From: Planctomycetaceae bacterium
Lineage (GTDB): Bacteria > Planctomycetota > Planctomycetia > Pirellulales > UBA1268
Length of the DNA: 34,206 nt
Assembly (NCBI GenBank): GCA_902629495.1
Contig: CACORA010000023.1
Location: forward strand, 1-34,206
Direction: 5' to 3'
The position numbers and the translations under genes were made by a program. Shown piece after piece: positions 23,242 through 32,857 of this stretch. Within the stretch, counting starts at the first letter, position 1. Each line of letters opens with the position of its first letter. The notes under the pieces are model-generated. The model worked only from the letters and a program-made list of their open reading frames with translations, was not told the DNA's origin and ran no database searches.

Positions 23242-23901
23242 CTACGTGCGGTAACGAATTTCTAAAAGGACGCTTTCGTTATCACTGTCTGGTAATGGCC
23301 AAGATGTGACTCTACGTACCTGAACTTTTTTTATGAAACCACGATGTCGCGCATCGTGTTTCTCAGCTTCCCATCGTGGTCCTTTTATAAGAAGTATTCT
23401 GCCAAACGTATGGCTTATTGGTTCAAACCAGCTCAACAGTTTTGTGAGGGGAGCAACAGCACGCATCACTAGTGTATCGAAAGTGTCTGGGTACTTTGAA
23501 ACAAGTTTTTGACCAGCTGTCGCATGCACTGGGATGTCCATGCCAACCTCGTTTGCAATGGCTTGGACTGCTCGAGCCTTTTTATTCACACTATCACATA
23601 ACTCCACCTGGAGATCTGGGCGGAGAATAGCTAGGAGCATCCCTGGTGCGCCACCTCCGGTTCCTACATCAAGCACGCGCTCTTTGTTCTCTAGGGCAGG
23701 AATGAGAGCGACAGAATCAGCCAGATCGCGATTCACAAATGTCTGTATAGAAGTATGACGGGTAAGGTTGAGTTTTGTATTCCAATCTCGAAGATGCCAC
23801 AGATATGAGGCAATTTTGGGTAATGCTTCTCTGGGGATGTCGAGACCACACCGATCGCACGCATCAGAGATATTTTGCATGACATCGGAGATTGCGTGCA
23901 T
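23242..23901 (-). CDS. rsmG: 16S rRNA (guanine527-N7)-methyltransferase RsmG
   Basis: RsmG makes m7G527 in the 530 loop of 16S rRNA; loss of the enzyme is a known route to low-level streptomycin resistance in other bacteria. The 219 residues fit the family. NLTRHTSIQTFVNRDLADS (about 45-63) is the conserved N-terminal segment, VLDVGTGGGAPGM (76-88) the SAM-binding loop, then VELCDSVNKKARAV, and VMRAVAPL (a strand near the active site). ATG 23901 is used; a Met codon at position 8 is the alternative, and neither has a strong Shine-Dalgarno sequence. A short perfect palindrome GAAGTTG/TAACTTC lies at 23914-23927 in the leader. Gene order with parAB or gidA is not seen; it stands between unrelated genes. 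Confidence 0.95.
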   Translation of the reverse strand: MHAISDVMQNISDACDRCGLDIPREALPKIASYLWHLRDWNTKLNLTRHTSIQTFVNRDLADSVALIPALENKERVLDVGTGGGAPGMLLAILRPDLQVELCDSVNKKARAVQAIANEVGMDIPVHATAGQKLVSKYPDTFDTLVMRAVAPLTKLLSWFEPISHTFGRILLIKGPRWEAEKHDARHRGFIKKVQVRRVTSWPLPDSDNESVLLEIRYRT

Positions 23902-24011
23902 AACAGATCTCAGGAAGTTGTAACTTCTGAATTATTTTTACTACAGAATTTCAGACCTCAACAAAATCTGCCTGTGTAACGTCGTCTCATTCAAAAGGAA
24001 GATATGTTGCG

Positions 24012-25757
24012 TTATTGATTTCGAGATAGCCCTTGTGAAGCAGGCTGGACCACAGTTCGATTGGATCGACTATGAAGTGAGTTGAGTGCGGCCTGCAAGT
24101 AGGGATCGGTAGATAAAGCGACAGCTTGTCCATTGGCAGGGCGAGATACAGAATGAACAACAACGTCGGGGCTGACTCCAATATTGCTGTATGGCCGACC
24201 ATTGGGCGAGAAAAATTTTGCGGTTGTCAGACGAAGGCCAACGCCTGCAGTTTCCAGGGGGAAAATACCCTGAATAGAACCTTTTCCATAACTGCGCGTA
24301 CCAACAATCGTAGCCCTCCTGTGATCTCTCATTGCTCCGGCAAAGATCTCACTCGAACTTGCAGAGTCACCATCGATCACAAGAACTAAAGGAATCCGCC
24401 ATGTACCTGAACGAGTGGCTGAATAGTTGAAATCCTCATCTGGACAGCGACCACGTGTTGCTACGACAAGACCACGATCGAGGAATAAGTCAGCAACATC
24501 GACCGATGCCGAAAGAAGACCTCCAGGATTACCACGCAGATCAATAATGAGTGACTTCATTCCAACCATCTCAAGTCGACGCAAAGCAGCCTCTAGATCC
24601 ATAGCGGTTGTTTTTTGAAACGATGTGAGTTTTATATATGCGGCGCCATGCACCGGATCAAGCATCTTGACATGTTCAACACTTGGCACTTCAACATGCT
24701 CACGTCGAACGGTCATGGCACGAGCAACAGCCCCTCGAGCGACTGCAAGAGTCACTACGGATCCCTCTGGACCTTGTAGGAGTTGTGCTGCCTCATCCAC
24801 GTTCATTCCGCCAAGGGGCTTCCCTCCAATGGCCACAACATGGTCTCCAGGTCGAAGGCCAGATCGCTCTGCTGGGCTATTTGAAATAACGTGAACAACT
24901 AGAAGACCATCTGTTGCACCCTTCAACTCAACTCCAAGGCCAACAAACTTCCCTTCGATTTGAGCATAGAGATCATCAAGCTGACCGGTGGTGAGAAAAG
25001 ACGAATACTCATCAAGTCCACCGACAGCTGCGGCTGTCATTTCCATGATCGTAATAGCTGGGGGTACGCCAAGTGTCGAGTGAGCGATACGAGCGACCCA
25101 TGCAGCTATTGTTTCAGCTTCGACTTGCGATGTAATAGAACGACCATTAATGACTCGTGAAACCTGTTCCCGATAAAGTCGGCAACGTTCTGATGTTGCC
25201 TGAGCAGCATAGAGTGATGCAAAGACAGGCTCTTCAATTGCCACGTCAACCGCCAAGCAGCCACGAGAGATGAGATGTGTATAGTCTGGTGTGTCAACAT
25301 GGTGGGATGTTATACGACCGAGAACATCACCATACACTCGCCGAGCATCTAATTCAGATATTGCTGCGAGACGTTTCTGGTATGCAATCTCAGTATGTCG
25401 ACGAGCAATGTCACAATGTAATTTTGCCAAGTCGTAGCGATGTTGTAAGTCGACCGGAAGAGTACCTTTGCGGGCCGCTGTCTCACACATACTGACAACA
25501 TCAGACCAGCGTCGTTCTTGCACGAGCCGAATGGTGTGACTTGCCAAATCATTTGGAGAAGAATTCGCCGACGTCGATGAAAGTTCTGAATCGCGAGCAA
25601 CGTCTTCTGCATGAATGACAAATGAACATGCAGATACAAAAAGTAAAACAACCAACCTCACAAATAGGGAGGTGGAAGAGCGTTTTACGGATATCTGATC
25701 AGGTACAAAGATCACTACAGCAATCCATTTGCGGAATACCGCGTAATAAGGCGGCAA
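24012..25757 (-). CDS. C-terminal processing peptidase, S41 family, with PDZ domain
   Basis: A tail-specific serine protease of the CtpA/Prc type, which cleaves the C-termini of envelope proteins. Numbering from TTG 25757 (581 residues), a hydrophobic signal segment lies at 33-50. A helical N-terminal domain (60-250) leads to a PDZ domain (262-352: VGLGVELK, NSPAERSGLRPGDHVVAI). The protease core (360-535) contains LIIDLRGNPGGLL and the catalytic Ser467 in DSASSSEIFAG. Lys492, in SYGKG, lies exactly 25 residues later, as in the S41 Ser/Lys dyad. The start is uncertain because the frame opens with TTG; a GTG 14 codons further in also precedes the signal segment, and neither has a Shine-Dalgarno sequence. 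A GC-rich hairpin (GCGGTC/GACCGC, 25761-25780) stands just before the TTG. Confidence 0.92.
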   Translation of the reverse strand: MPPYYAVFRKWIAVVIFVPDQISVKRSSTSLFVRLVVLLFVSACSFVIHAEDVARDSELSSTSANSSPNDLASHTIRLVQERRWSDVVSMCETAARKGTLPVDLQHRYDLAKLHCDIARRHTEIAYQKRLAAISELDARRVYGDVLGRITSHHVDTPDYTHLISRGCLAVDVAIEEPVFASLYAAQATSERCRLYREQVSRVINGRSITSQVEAETIAAWVARIAHSTLGVPPAITIMEMTAAAVGGLDEYSSFLTTGQLDDLYAQIEGKFVGLGVELKGATDGLLVVHVISNSPAERSGLRPGDHVVAIGGKPLGGMNVDEAAQLLQGPEGSVVTLAVARGAVARAMTVRREHVEVPSVEHVKMLDPVHGAAYIKLTSFQKTTAMDLEAALRRLEMVGMKSLIIDLRGNPGGLLSASVDVADLFLDRGLVVATRGRCPDEDFNYSATRSGTWRIPLVLVIDGDSASSSEIFAGAMRDHRRATIVGTRSYGKGSIQGIFPLETAGVGLRLTTAKFFSPNGRPYSNIGVSPDVVVHSVSRPANGQAVALSTDPYLQAALNSLHSRSNRTVVQPASQGLSRNQ

Positions 25758-26303
25758 AGAGCGGTCTGTCCGTTGACCGCCTTCGATTATGGATCACGTT
25801 TTTGGGTGAGTCAAAAAAGAACAGCACCAAAGTGATTGATTCTAAGACACTTCAGATCTGTCATTCGAAGTGTAACGGTTACGACAGTCGTGTGGGTTGG
25901 GTTGTGTTGGTCAGTTGGCTTGAGATGATTAGAAATATATCCAAAGCGATTGAAAAAAGCAGTGTTTTCGTGGTTGTTGTGATGCCAAAGCAGATGCACC
26001 CTTCTCCAAATTGTGAGTGACTCGAGGGGCACTCATTGGTTGGTGTAACGGTTTATTGTATCGCCGAAAGAGCGATCTTCATAAATCTCATGATGAATAG
26101 CACCAACGCAGTGCATCACATCCGATGTCGTTTGGTGAAGACATATGATCAGGCGATGTTTGTTCAGGAGATGCGTGTTCCTGCAGTTCATCATCAAGCA
26201 ATAGCTCGGAGAACAGCTGCTCAAGAGGCAGTGCGGGAAAGCAGTTACTACTCTTTTATCCTCTCACACGTATTCAACCTTGAAAGATAGCAACAGAAAA
26301 ACA
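25758..26303. other. Gap between S41 peptidase and glycosyltransferase; no gene seen
   Basis: About 545 bases. Short open frames on both strands overlap each other and show no recognisable domain. A small inverted repeat GCGGTC (25761-25766) / GACCGC (25775-25780) with an 8-base loop is next to the S41 start codon and could influence its translation. No terminator, tRNA or recognised RNA is seen in the remainder. Confidence 0.5.
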
Positions 26304-27416
26304 CTAGGCAGCTCGACGCTGTGGTTGGTCGATAGGTAGAGATAAAATAAATGGGTCTTCTTGTAGAAGAGAAGAATATAGTGTTTCAAGTCGATGTACC
26401 ATCATTCGAGGCGTACAAAGTGTATGGATTCTCTTTTGTGATGCGATGCCAAATTTTGCAATCAGATCACGGTGTGAATGAAGGTTGCGTATGGCTTTTG
26501 ATAAAGCGGAAATATCACCACGGGGAAATACAACCCCTTCAACCATATGTCGAACCAGTTCTTTCATTCCGCCAGCATCACTGACAATTGGACATGTTCC
26601 AGTATTCATTGCCTCTAACAATGCTCGACAGAGTGCTTCATGGCGAGATGGCATGACAAAAAGGTCGAAATCACAAGCCATTGTTCCACCGCCGGATAAA
26701 AAGCCGGTTGTGTGAAGGCGTCCGTTCCAGCGTGTGTCTTTTATGAGCCGCTCAACTGCGGAGTCCCGAATGTTACCAATGAGAACAACGTGTAAATCCT
26801 GAAGATCAAGGCAATTCAGGGCTGCACGTAAGAGGATATCAATTCTTTTTACTGGCCTAATATTTGCGACTGAACCAATCACAAAAGCATTGTGTGGAAT
26901 TCCATATCGTTGACGTAAAATACCCATCTGTGTCACAGCATGATCAGTGTTAGGAATGCAGTTATACACCACGTGGCAACGGTTACGTTGAACACCAGCT
27001 TTGACCAATGCATCAGCAACAGCCTGTGATTCACAAGCATGTGCGGCCACCTTCGACGATAGAAATGTAATACGGTCTGCAGGATCAATATGGCTTGGAG
27101 GGGTCGAAATTCCACGAAAAGAAACGAGTTGTGGGGGGTGTTGCAAACCTATTGTTGCAAGTGATGCAGCAGCTAATGATCGTGGTGTAAATGCATGAAC
27201 AATATCGGGACCAAAGTCGAGAATCATATGACGCATTTGCCAAATTGAACGGGGATCAACTTTGGCGCGATATGGGAAACATTCGAAACGGATAGATGAT
27301 CGTATCTGTTTTCCCTGTGGCCGTTCTCCTGGGATATGTGCAACACAGAGTTCATGATTCTGTTGAGCAAGTTCCTCAACTAACAACGGTGGAGTATGGG
27401 CAAGTAGTATTTTCAA
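26304..27416 (-). CDS. Glycosyltransferase family 4 (GT-B) protein
   Basis: A 370-residue GT4-type retaining glycosyltransferase, which adds a sugar from a nucleotide or other activated donor to a glycan or lipid. The N-terminal Rossmann half opens MKILLAHTPPLLVEELAQQN, and the C-terminal half has the NIRPVKRID segment (R187 and K190, the donor phosphate-binding pair). HEALCRALLEAM carries the EX7E motif (E260, E268), and ITFLSSKVAAHACESQAVADAL lies between. The start is TTG 27416: GGAGG is six bases upstream, and the family usually starts right before KILL; GTG 27419 is the alternative. An open frame runs further upstream without match. It is not in a cluster of polysaccharide genes, so its acceptor is unknown. 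Confidence 0.9.
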   Translation of the reverse strand: MKILLAHTPPLLVEELAQQNHELCVAHIPGERPQGKQIRSSIRFECFPYRAKVDPRSIWQMRHMILDFGPDIVHAFTPRSLAAASLATIGLQHPPQLVSFRGISTPPSHIDPADRITFLSSKVAAHACESQAVADALVKAGVQRNRCHVVYNCIPNTDHAVTQMGILRQRYGIPHNAFVIGSVANIRPVKRIDILLRAALNCLDLQDLHVVLIGNIRDSAVERLIKDTRWNGRLHTTGFLSGGGTMACDFDLFVMPSRHEALCRALLEAMNTGTCPIVSDAGGMKELVRHMVEGVVFPRGDISALSKAIRNLHSHRDLIAKFGIASQKRIHTLCTPRMMVHRLETLYSSLLQEDPFILSLPIDQPQRRAA

Positions 27417-27422
27417 CACAGA

Positions 27423-27427
27423 CCTCC
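27423..27427 (-). promoter_or_regulatory. Ribosome binding site setting the start of the glycosyltransferase
   Basis: Minus-strand GGAGG is placed six bases before TTG 27416 and three before GTG 27419. The spacing favours the TTG, which also gives the family-like N-terminus MKILLA. Confidence 0.75.
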
Positions 27428-27693
27428 ACAAAATTAATAGTGGATCATTATGATGATCACAACGTGGAATCCTTGATTGTTCACGAAACAATTTTCCTGA
27501 ACCATGCTTCTTACCTAAATCACCTCCTGTCCATTTGGGCGAAGCGTTTTGGGCACCATCTCACTAAAACAGATAAGCCACGAAACATGTCTAAAGGACT
27601 GGTGCATTCCCGAAAGGATTACCAGTGAAGGGGCGTGATTTTTCTCACAAGGGGATTATTAGCGTGCATCCAAAAAGAGAATAAAGAGTACGA

Positions 27694-29316
27694 CTATCGT
27701 GCGTTCTTGTCTTCGATGCAGATGATTTCTTTCATGGTGTGAGCGTACAAATTGTTGTTGGTATATGTGATGGTCGCGAGTGTCCACGTCTCTCCACCTC
27801 GGCCAAGGTCATTGATTGCAACAAGAGCCTGAGGACTCAGAGCCTTTATTTTTGTATCAATGACGTAGACTGTTCCAGTCACAACAGGAAAAAATAAGTA
27901 TTGACCAACTAATGTTGGACTTGCAGCAGAGATATGCCCCCATCCTGTGCCGGTGTGTCCTTTGTCACCGACTGCAAAACCATTGTTGTTTAGGGGTAAA
28001 TTATTGTGGTATCCCTTTTCCCAGAGCCAAGTGTCCTGTTCTCTAGAAGTTTCACTTGGCATGAGCTGAGCAGGTAGCTCCAAATACTCAACAACACCGG
28101 TTTCTGTGTGCACCCGACCGAGTAAGTGTACATCATGAGATAGAAACCAATGCCAATTATCGATAGCGATATTAGCCTGATTCGTATTCGGATGCCCTTT
28201 TCCAACTTTGATAGAGACACCTGACTGTTTTATCCAATCCTTCTTGAGATAATTATATTTCCAGACCGTTGCATTCTCATAGAGTTGTTGTTTTCGAAGA
28301 ACTTTTCCAGAGAGTGAATCGATGACAATATGGTGGCCATTATGAAATCCAAAGACATATTTCTCATTCCAGTGGCTTGCAAATGACGGATTGTAATTGG
28401 CGAGTTCAATACTCCACAGAGTTTTACCTTCCTGACCAGGAGCAAGACTTGTAAGGCTTTGCCCTGCTGGTTTTTCAAATGGCTTATGTGGGCCACCTCG
28501 TGCGTGAGAAACAGCAGGAAGACCAGAAGAGGTCAAGCCAATGACTGGTGTGTTGTGAACAACTGTTCCAACTTTTTCTCGCCACAGGATATGTCCTGTA
28601 TATTTGTCGATGCCATGGATGTACGTCCACACCTCTTTCTCATCGATGCCTTTTGGTAATGATGTACTTTGTGATTTTCTTTGTGGTGCGGCCCACTTCT
28701 GGATCTTCATGCCATGCGTCTTGTTGGCTACTTCAACATATAAAATCGTATTATTCACAAGATAGGGTTCAGCCTGACGATTGTTATGCTTGAACCGAGG
28801 ATGCCATGAGCGTAGCCAGATTTTTTCTCCTGACCAATCAAAACAGCCCATTGATCCACAGCGATTGAAAAACCACACGTATTTTCCGTCAGTGATAGGA
28901 GCAAAGACGGTGCCATCGGTGAACCCACCAGCCAGTGAGATAAAAGAATTGCCGGGAAGCTTAACTTGCCAGAGTATCTCGCCAGTGTCTGCATCGAGAC
29001 AAAATCCAATAATATCTTTTACGGCATGCTTGTCCTCAACCGATCGAATAGGTACATGCGTGGTGACAAAAACTCGCTTATCCCAAATGGTTACCCCACT
29101 CATACCCGCTTCTGGCAGCTTAGTTTTCCAGCGAATATTTTCATTTCGGGTAACACTCCATACACGTGGTGGATGACCATCAATCTGCCAATTCCCATGG
29201 GGGCCGGCGGGCTGATGCCAGTTGTCATTAGCAATCAGGCAGTTACTGGTGAGGCATGCCAGCCATCCGATCAGTAAAGTTGTTAGGACGAACACTTTAT
29301 TTTTCATGAGCGACAT
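27694..29316 (-). CDS. Exported PQQ-like beta-propeller protein
   Basis: From ATG 29316 (540 residues) the protein has a signal peptide ([20 protein letters not shown] then ...NCLIAND) and is probably periplasmic. Blades of the PQQ-like/WD type recur: [44 protein letters not shown] and GTVYVIDTK. The first blade contains [19 protein letters not shown], typical of large planctomycete PQQ-like repeat proteins. Features needed for a quinoprotein dehydrogenase (the disulfide ring, Ca-binding residues and the catalytic Asp setting) are not apparent, so it is more likely a scaffold or a substrate-binding propeller (inference). AGGAAA about ten bases before the ATG supports this start over an upstream TTG. 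It stands alone between the glycosyltransferase and a gap. Confidence 0.85.
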   Translation of the reverse strand: MSLMKNKVFVLTTLLIGWLACLTSNCLIANDNWHQPAGPHGNWQIDGHPPRVWSVTRNENIRWKTKLPEAGMSGVTIWDKRVFVTTHVPIRSVEDKHAVKDIIGFCLDADTGEILWQVKLPGNSFISLAGGFTDGTVFAPITDGKYVWFFNRCGSMGCFDWSGEKIWLRSWHPRFKHNNRQAEPYLVNNTILYVEVANKTHGMKIQKWAAPQRKSQSTSLPKGIDEKEVWTYIHGIDKYTGHILWREKVGTVVHNTPVIGLTSSGLPAVSHARGGPHKPFEKPAGQSLTSLAPGQEGKTLWSIELANYNPSFASHWNEKYVFGFHNGHHIVIDSLSGKVLRKQQLYENATVWKYNYLKKDWIKQSGVSIKVGKGHPNTNQANIAIDNWHWFLSHDVHLLGRVHTETGVVEYLELPAQLMPSETSREQDTWLWEKGYHNNLPLNNNGFAVGDKGHTGTGWGHISAASPTLVGQYLFFPVVTGTVYVIDTKIKALSPQALVAINDLGRGGETWTLATITYTNNNLYAHTMKEIICIEDKNAR

Positions 29317-29773
29317 AAATTTTCCTAAAAGCACCTGCAATGAGAATTGGATCAGGTTAGCCTGAGCACGGTGGGTATATCATTGGTTGAAACCTTCTTC
29401 GACTGCAAACCAGAGATGAATATCTTCCATAAGATCCATGTACTGAAGAGCAAAGAGTACTGTCGAAAGCCACTTATGATAAGGACAGGAAGCCCTTAGG
29501 CGATGTCGCAGGACGCATTGTAGATCTGTGATCCATGAATGGAGACAAGGTGGACGTAGTGGGAAAGATGATGCATCGTTCGAAGAACAAGTAGAAAACA
29601 AGAGACCTTTGGGTCATCAGAAGCTACTGCCACCAAATCGATGTGGTTTTCGAGAATACGGAAAACCAGTCTTAAAAGAGCCACGTAGGCAACTACAGAG
29701 GAATATTTCAACGGATCACAATGTATTGATAGTTGTATAGAGCAGATTTCTGTAGGTCGGTTAGAATAAGAGA
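29317..29773. other. Gap between PQQ-like gene and ECF sigma gene; no gene seen
   Basis: About 455 bases, mostly leader sequence for two divergent genes. A weak hairpin TCAGG-TTAG-CCTGA lies at 29352-29365. TAGAAT (29762-29767) sits 6 bases before the sigma factor ATG and may be a -10 element. Short open frames on both strands show no similarity I recognise. Confidence 0.5.
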
Positions 29774-30445
29774 ATGAATTCTGAGAATGAAACAAACAAA
29801 CAGTCGCAGCGAGTAGAAGAAGCAGATTCGGAAGGACGCCCCACGCTCGTCTTGCTTAATCGTGTGCGCAGTGGTGATGCGGATGCTGTCAATAGTCTTT
29901 TGCAGCGTCATCGTGATGTGATCAAGCGAATGATTGATCGTCGTATGGACAGGGGAGTACGACAACGAGTTGATGCTAGTGATATCGTGCAAGATGTGAT
30001 GATAGAGGCAAATAGACGCTTGGGAGATTACTTGGAAAATCCTACTATGCCGTTTCAGCTTTGGCTGAGACATATGGCACGAGACAGACTTGTTGATGCG
30101 CATCGCCGTCATCGGGTTGCTGCAACTAGGAGTGTTGATCGTGAGGTTCCTCTTGTCATTCCCAGTGCTGGTGATCAGTCTCAGGTAGACATGGGAGGAC
30201 AAGTTGCGGATCGAGGGCTTACCCCAGCTGCTGCGGCGACATGGCATGAGCTCGAGCGTCGTTTTGCATCAGCAGTAGAATTACTTGAGGAAGGTGATCG
30301 TCAGATTGTGCTTCTTCGGCATTTTGAACATTTGTCAACTGCTGAGGTAGCGGAGGTTTTGGGGCTTTCCAAACCGGCTGCAGGGATGCGTTACCTACGA
30401 GCAATGCGTAGATTGCGCGTGTTGTTGGATGAAAAAACTGTTTGA
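29774..30445 (+). CDS. ECF-type RNA polymerase sigma factor
   Basis: An extracytoplasmic-function sigma factor of 223 residues. Region 2 (about 25-115) contains LVLLNRVRSGDADAVNSLL, ASDIVQDVMIEA, and the helix PFQLWLRHMARDRLVDAHRR, which contact the core enzyme and -10 element. Region 4 (about 165-220) has DRQIVLLRHFEHLSTAEVAE and VLGLSKPAAGMRYLRAMRRL, a helix-turn-helix for the -35 element. The linker between them is rich in Pro/Gly/Asp. The GVRQR-x-DASDIVQDV pattern is what I associate with planctomycete ECF families (inference). No anti-sigma gene is adjacent; instead a Ser/Thr kinase follows 72 bases downstream, so the kinase may control the factor. There is no Shine-Dalgarno sequence; TAGAAT ends six bases before the ATG, and transcription may be leaderless. 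Confidence 0.9.
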   Translation: MNSENETNKQSQRVEEADSEGRPTLVLLNRVRSGDADAVNSLLQRHRDVIKRMIDRRMDRGVRQRVDASDIVQDVMIEANRRLGDYLENPTMPFQLWLRHMARDRLVDAHRRHRVAATRSVDREVPLVIPSAGDQSQVDMGGQVADRGLTPAAAATWHELERRFASAVELLEEGDRQIVLLRHFEHLSTAEVAEVLGLSKPAAGMRYLRAMRRLRVLLDEKTV

Positions 30446-30517
30446 AATATCACGGGATAGATGTGGTCTATAGCTGCCAGCATCAACGAACGAGCCTAGT
30501 ATTGATTCGAGGTTTTT

Positions 30518-32236
30518 ATGGCATTATCGAAAGACTCTACAAGTATGAGTGAGACGCTACTCTCTCCTATTGAAGAAGAGCAGTTGGCAAATCTTCTGGA
30601 TGAGCTTTCAGAGCAAAAAGGTCCAGCCGCCCAGGAGCATCTCGAAAAACTTATTCATTCGTATCCAAATTTAGCGACGCACCTCCGTGAGTTGTTTGGC
30701 GCCATGATGGTCACGGATGCGATTGTTGAATATTCAACAATTTATGAAAATGGATTAGCAGATGCAAAGAGTGGTGACACCCAGTCAGCAACTTCTTTCA
30801 AGCAGGCAAATCCATCAGGCTTTATCCCTGGTGTGACACCACTTCCAGCGCAATTCGGTGACTATACCCTGCTTGATGAAATCGGACGTGGTGGCATGGG
30901 GATCGTCTATCGAGCTATTCAAGAAAGTCTCGACCGGACGGTAGCTGTAAAAATGCTTCTTCGGCGAGACCTTGCAAACCACAGTGATCTGGCACGTTTT
31001 CGTAGCGAAGCTGAAGCAGCAGCTCGACTTGATCATCCGGGGATTGTTTCAATTTTTGAAGTTGGAGAATGTGATGGTACTCCGTTCTATTCAATGCGTT
31101 TTATTGAAGGAACAACACTGGCTCATCGATTAAAAGAAGGAGATATTCATCCCCGTGAAGGTGCTGAACTCTTGGCGAAAGTTGCCGATGCGATTGAGGC
31201 GGCACACTCTCGGGGAATACTTCATCGTGATATCAAGCCATCAAATATCTTGATTGATACAGCTGGTGAGCCGCATGTATCTGATTTTGGCCTCGCAAAA
31301 CGTCTTGAAGCTGATCATGCCGTAACTCACACAGGAGCCATTCTTGGTACACCATGTTATATGTCTCCTGAGCAGGCTGCCGGAAGTCGTGGTGAGTCAG
31401 GGCCTTCGAGTGACGTATGGAGTCTGGGTGCAATTTTGTATCAGATGCTGACAGGACGTCCACCGTTTCAGGCTTCAAGTCCAATGGATACACTTCTTGC
31501 GGTACTGGAATCAGATCCTCCGGTGCCACGTTCGATGAATCGTCTTGTGAATAGAGATCTCGAGATGATTGCACTCAAGAGTTTACAGAAGCCTCAAGAA
31601 CTACGGTATGCATCAGCTGACCAACTGTCGGCAGATTTGAAGGCATTTCTTTCTGGAGAAGTGATCGCAGCTCGTTCTGGAGGATTAGCAGATGTTGTCT
31701 CCAGACTATTTCGTGAAACACATCATGCAGTTGTACTTGAGAATTGGGGTCTGCTGTGGATGTGGCATTCGGTGGTCGTTCTCTTACTCTCTGTCATTAC
31801 TGATGTACTGGCCTGGCAAGATGTGACTTCTCGATGGCCGTATCTTATCCTTTGGGGTGGTGGGCTTGCCCTATGGGGACCGATATTCTGGGCATTGCGC
31901 CATCGTGCTGGTCCAGTAACGGCAGTTGAAAGACAAATTGCCCATGTTTGGGCAGGCACAATGATAGCCACTGTTCTGTTGTTCTGGGTGGAAGCTCTTT
32001 TGAATCAGCCTGTCCTCTCACTTTCGCCTGTTCTTGCCCTCCTTGCAGGCGTGGTCTTTTTTGCTAAAGCAGGCATTCTTTCAGGAGTGTTTTACATACA
32101 AGCATCCTTCTTATTTGCGACAGCGCTCGTCATGTGTGTTGTTCCCTCATATCAACATATTATTTTCGGTTTTGTGATAGCAACGTGCTTTTTTATACCT
32201 GGCTATAAGTACGAACGGCAACGAGTCCGGGAATAG
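30518..32236 (+). CDS. Membrane-bound eukaryotic-type Ser/Thr protein kinase
   Basis: A 572-residue kinase in three parts. Residues 1-110 form a helical region (SPIEEEQLANLLDELSEQ, then LATHLRELFGAMM) that is common at the front of planctomycete kinases. The kinase domain (115-385) is complete: glycine loop GRGGMG (123-128), VAVK with Lys145, HRDIKPSN with Asp238, DFG with Asp256, GTPCYMSPEQ and SDVWSLGAILYQMLTGRPPF. The C-terminal part (410-560) holds about five to six membrane helices, unlike the PASTA or WD tails of many kinases. The C-terminus is short and basic. It follows the sigma factor in the same direction, so the kinase may phosphorylate the factor or an associated regulator (inference). 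ATG 30518 is chosen; another Met at position 10 is possible and no Shine-Dalgarno sequence discriminates. Confidence 0.93.
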   Translation: MALSKDSTSMSETLLSPIEEEQLANLLDELSEQKGPAAQEHLEKLIHSYPNLATHLRELFGAMMVTDAIVEYSTIYENGLADAKSGDTQSATSFKQANPSGFIPGVTPLPAQFGDYTLLDEIGRGGMGIVYRAIQESLDRTVAVKMLLRRDLANHSDLARFRSEAEAAARLDHPGIVSIFEVGECDGTPFYSMRFIEGTTLAHRLKEGDIHPREGAELLAKVADAIEAAHSRGILHRDIKPSNILIDTAGEPHVSDFGLAKRLEADHAVTHTGAILGTPCYMSPEQAAGSRGESGPSSDVWSLGAILYQMLTGRPPFQASSPMDTLLAVLESDPPVPRSMNRLVNRDLEMIALKSLQKPQELRYASADQLSADLKAFLSGEVIAARSGGLADVVSRLFRETHHAVVLENWGLLWMWHSVVVLLLSVITDVLAWQDVTSRWPYLILWGGGLALWGPIFWALRHRAGPVTAVERQIAHVWAGTMIATVLLFWVEALLNQPVLSLSPVLALLAGVVFFAKAGILSGVFYIQASFLFATALVMCVVPSYQHIIFGFVIATCFFIPGYKYERQRVRE

Positions 32237-32319
32237 AATGGTTTTTATGTTATTTGATATACCGGCTGATAGCAGAAAGCTATGAACGAGTATCATTCCA
32301 ATAAGTAGGCCCTCTATAT

Positions 32320-32805
32320 ATGTCAATCGGCGATCACATTCAGGTAAAAAGAAAGCTTGTAGGACCTCTGTACTACATGCATCATGGCATTGAAGTTGAT
32401 GAGGGTATGGTGGTTCACGCCTGTCCGAATGACCCAGTCCATGTATTTGGTGGTGGTAAAGTTATTAAGTCATCTCGTGAAGAGTTTGCTTGTGGAGAAA
32501 GCATTGAAGTTGTGAGTGATCCACCAGCAAATTTTTCATCAGCAGAAGTTGCAGCACGTGCAATGCGTTATGTGAATCGGGATGGGTATTGTCCAATCTT
32601 TGACAACTGTGAGCACTTTGCTTCATGGTGTGCCACGGGTATTAGAAAGAGCCAGCAGATAGACTCTTGTGTTGTTGGAGTGGGCCGAGTTGTGATGGCC
32701 ACAGCAACCTTATTCGTGGCCCAAACAGCTCTAGGACTTCTTGTCAATTCTTCTAAGAAAAACAGGCTAGCTTCGGTCGTGGCGTCCTTGCGAAGAAAAG
32801 TGTAA
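32320..32805 (+). CDS. LRAT-like (NlpC/P60 superfamily) protein
   Basis: A 161-residue protein with the layout of the LRAT/H-rev107 group, papain-like thiol enzymes that transfer acyl groups or hydrolyse lipids. The start has GDHIQVKRKLVGPLYYMHHG with His21/His22, the position of the catalytic His, and GMVVHACPNDP follows. The catalytic Cys97 is in the NCEHFASW motif, a textbook match (NCEHF). Residues 118-140 are hydrophobic (VVGVGRVVMATATLFVAQTALG), probably a membrane anchor, with a basic end. Catalytic function is inferred from the motifs; the lipid substrate is unknown. It lies 83 bases after the kinase, but no link is evident. ATG 32320 lacks a clear Shine-Dalgarno sequence. Confidence 0.83.
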   Translation: MSIGDHIQVKRKLVGPLYYMHHGIEVDEGMVVHACPNDPVHVFGGGKVIKSSREEFACGESIEVVSDPPANFSSAEVAARAMRYVNRDGYCPIFDNCEHFASWCATGIRKSQQIDSCVVGVGRVVMATATLFVAQTALGLLVNSSKKNRLASVVASLRRKV

Positions 32806-32857
32806 TTTTTTTTGCCAACATCTTTAGAAAGACCATGTATCACAGGTTGATCAGAGA

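Noticed and set aside
25622..26290. Plus-strand frames of 132 and 84 codons between the S41 gene and the glycosyltransferase
   Set aside because: The first overlaps the S41 coding region; neither has a start signal or a recognisable motif.
27694..29316. PQQ-dependent alcohol dehydrogenase
   Set aside because: Only propeller blades are visible; the catalytic and cofactor-binding features of the dehydrogenases are not apparent.
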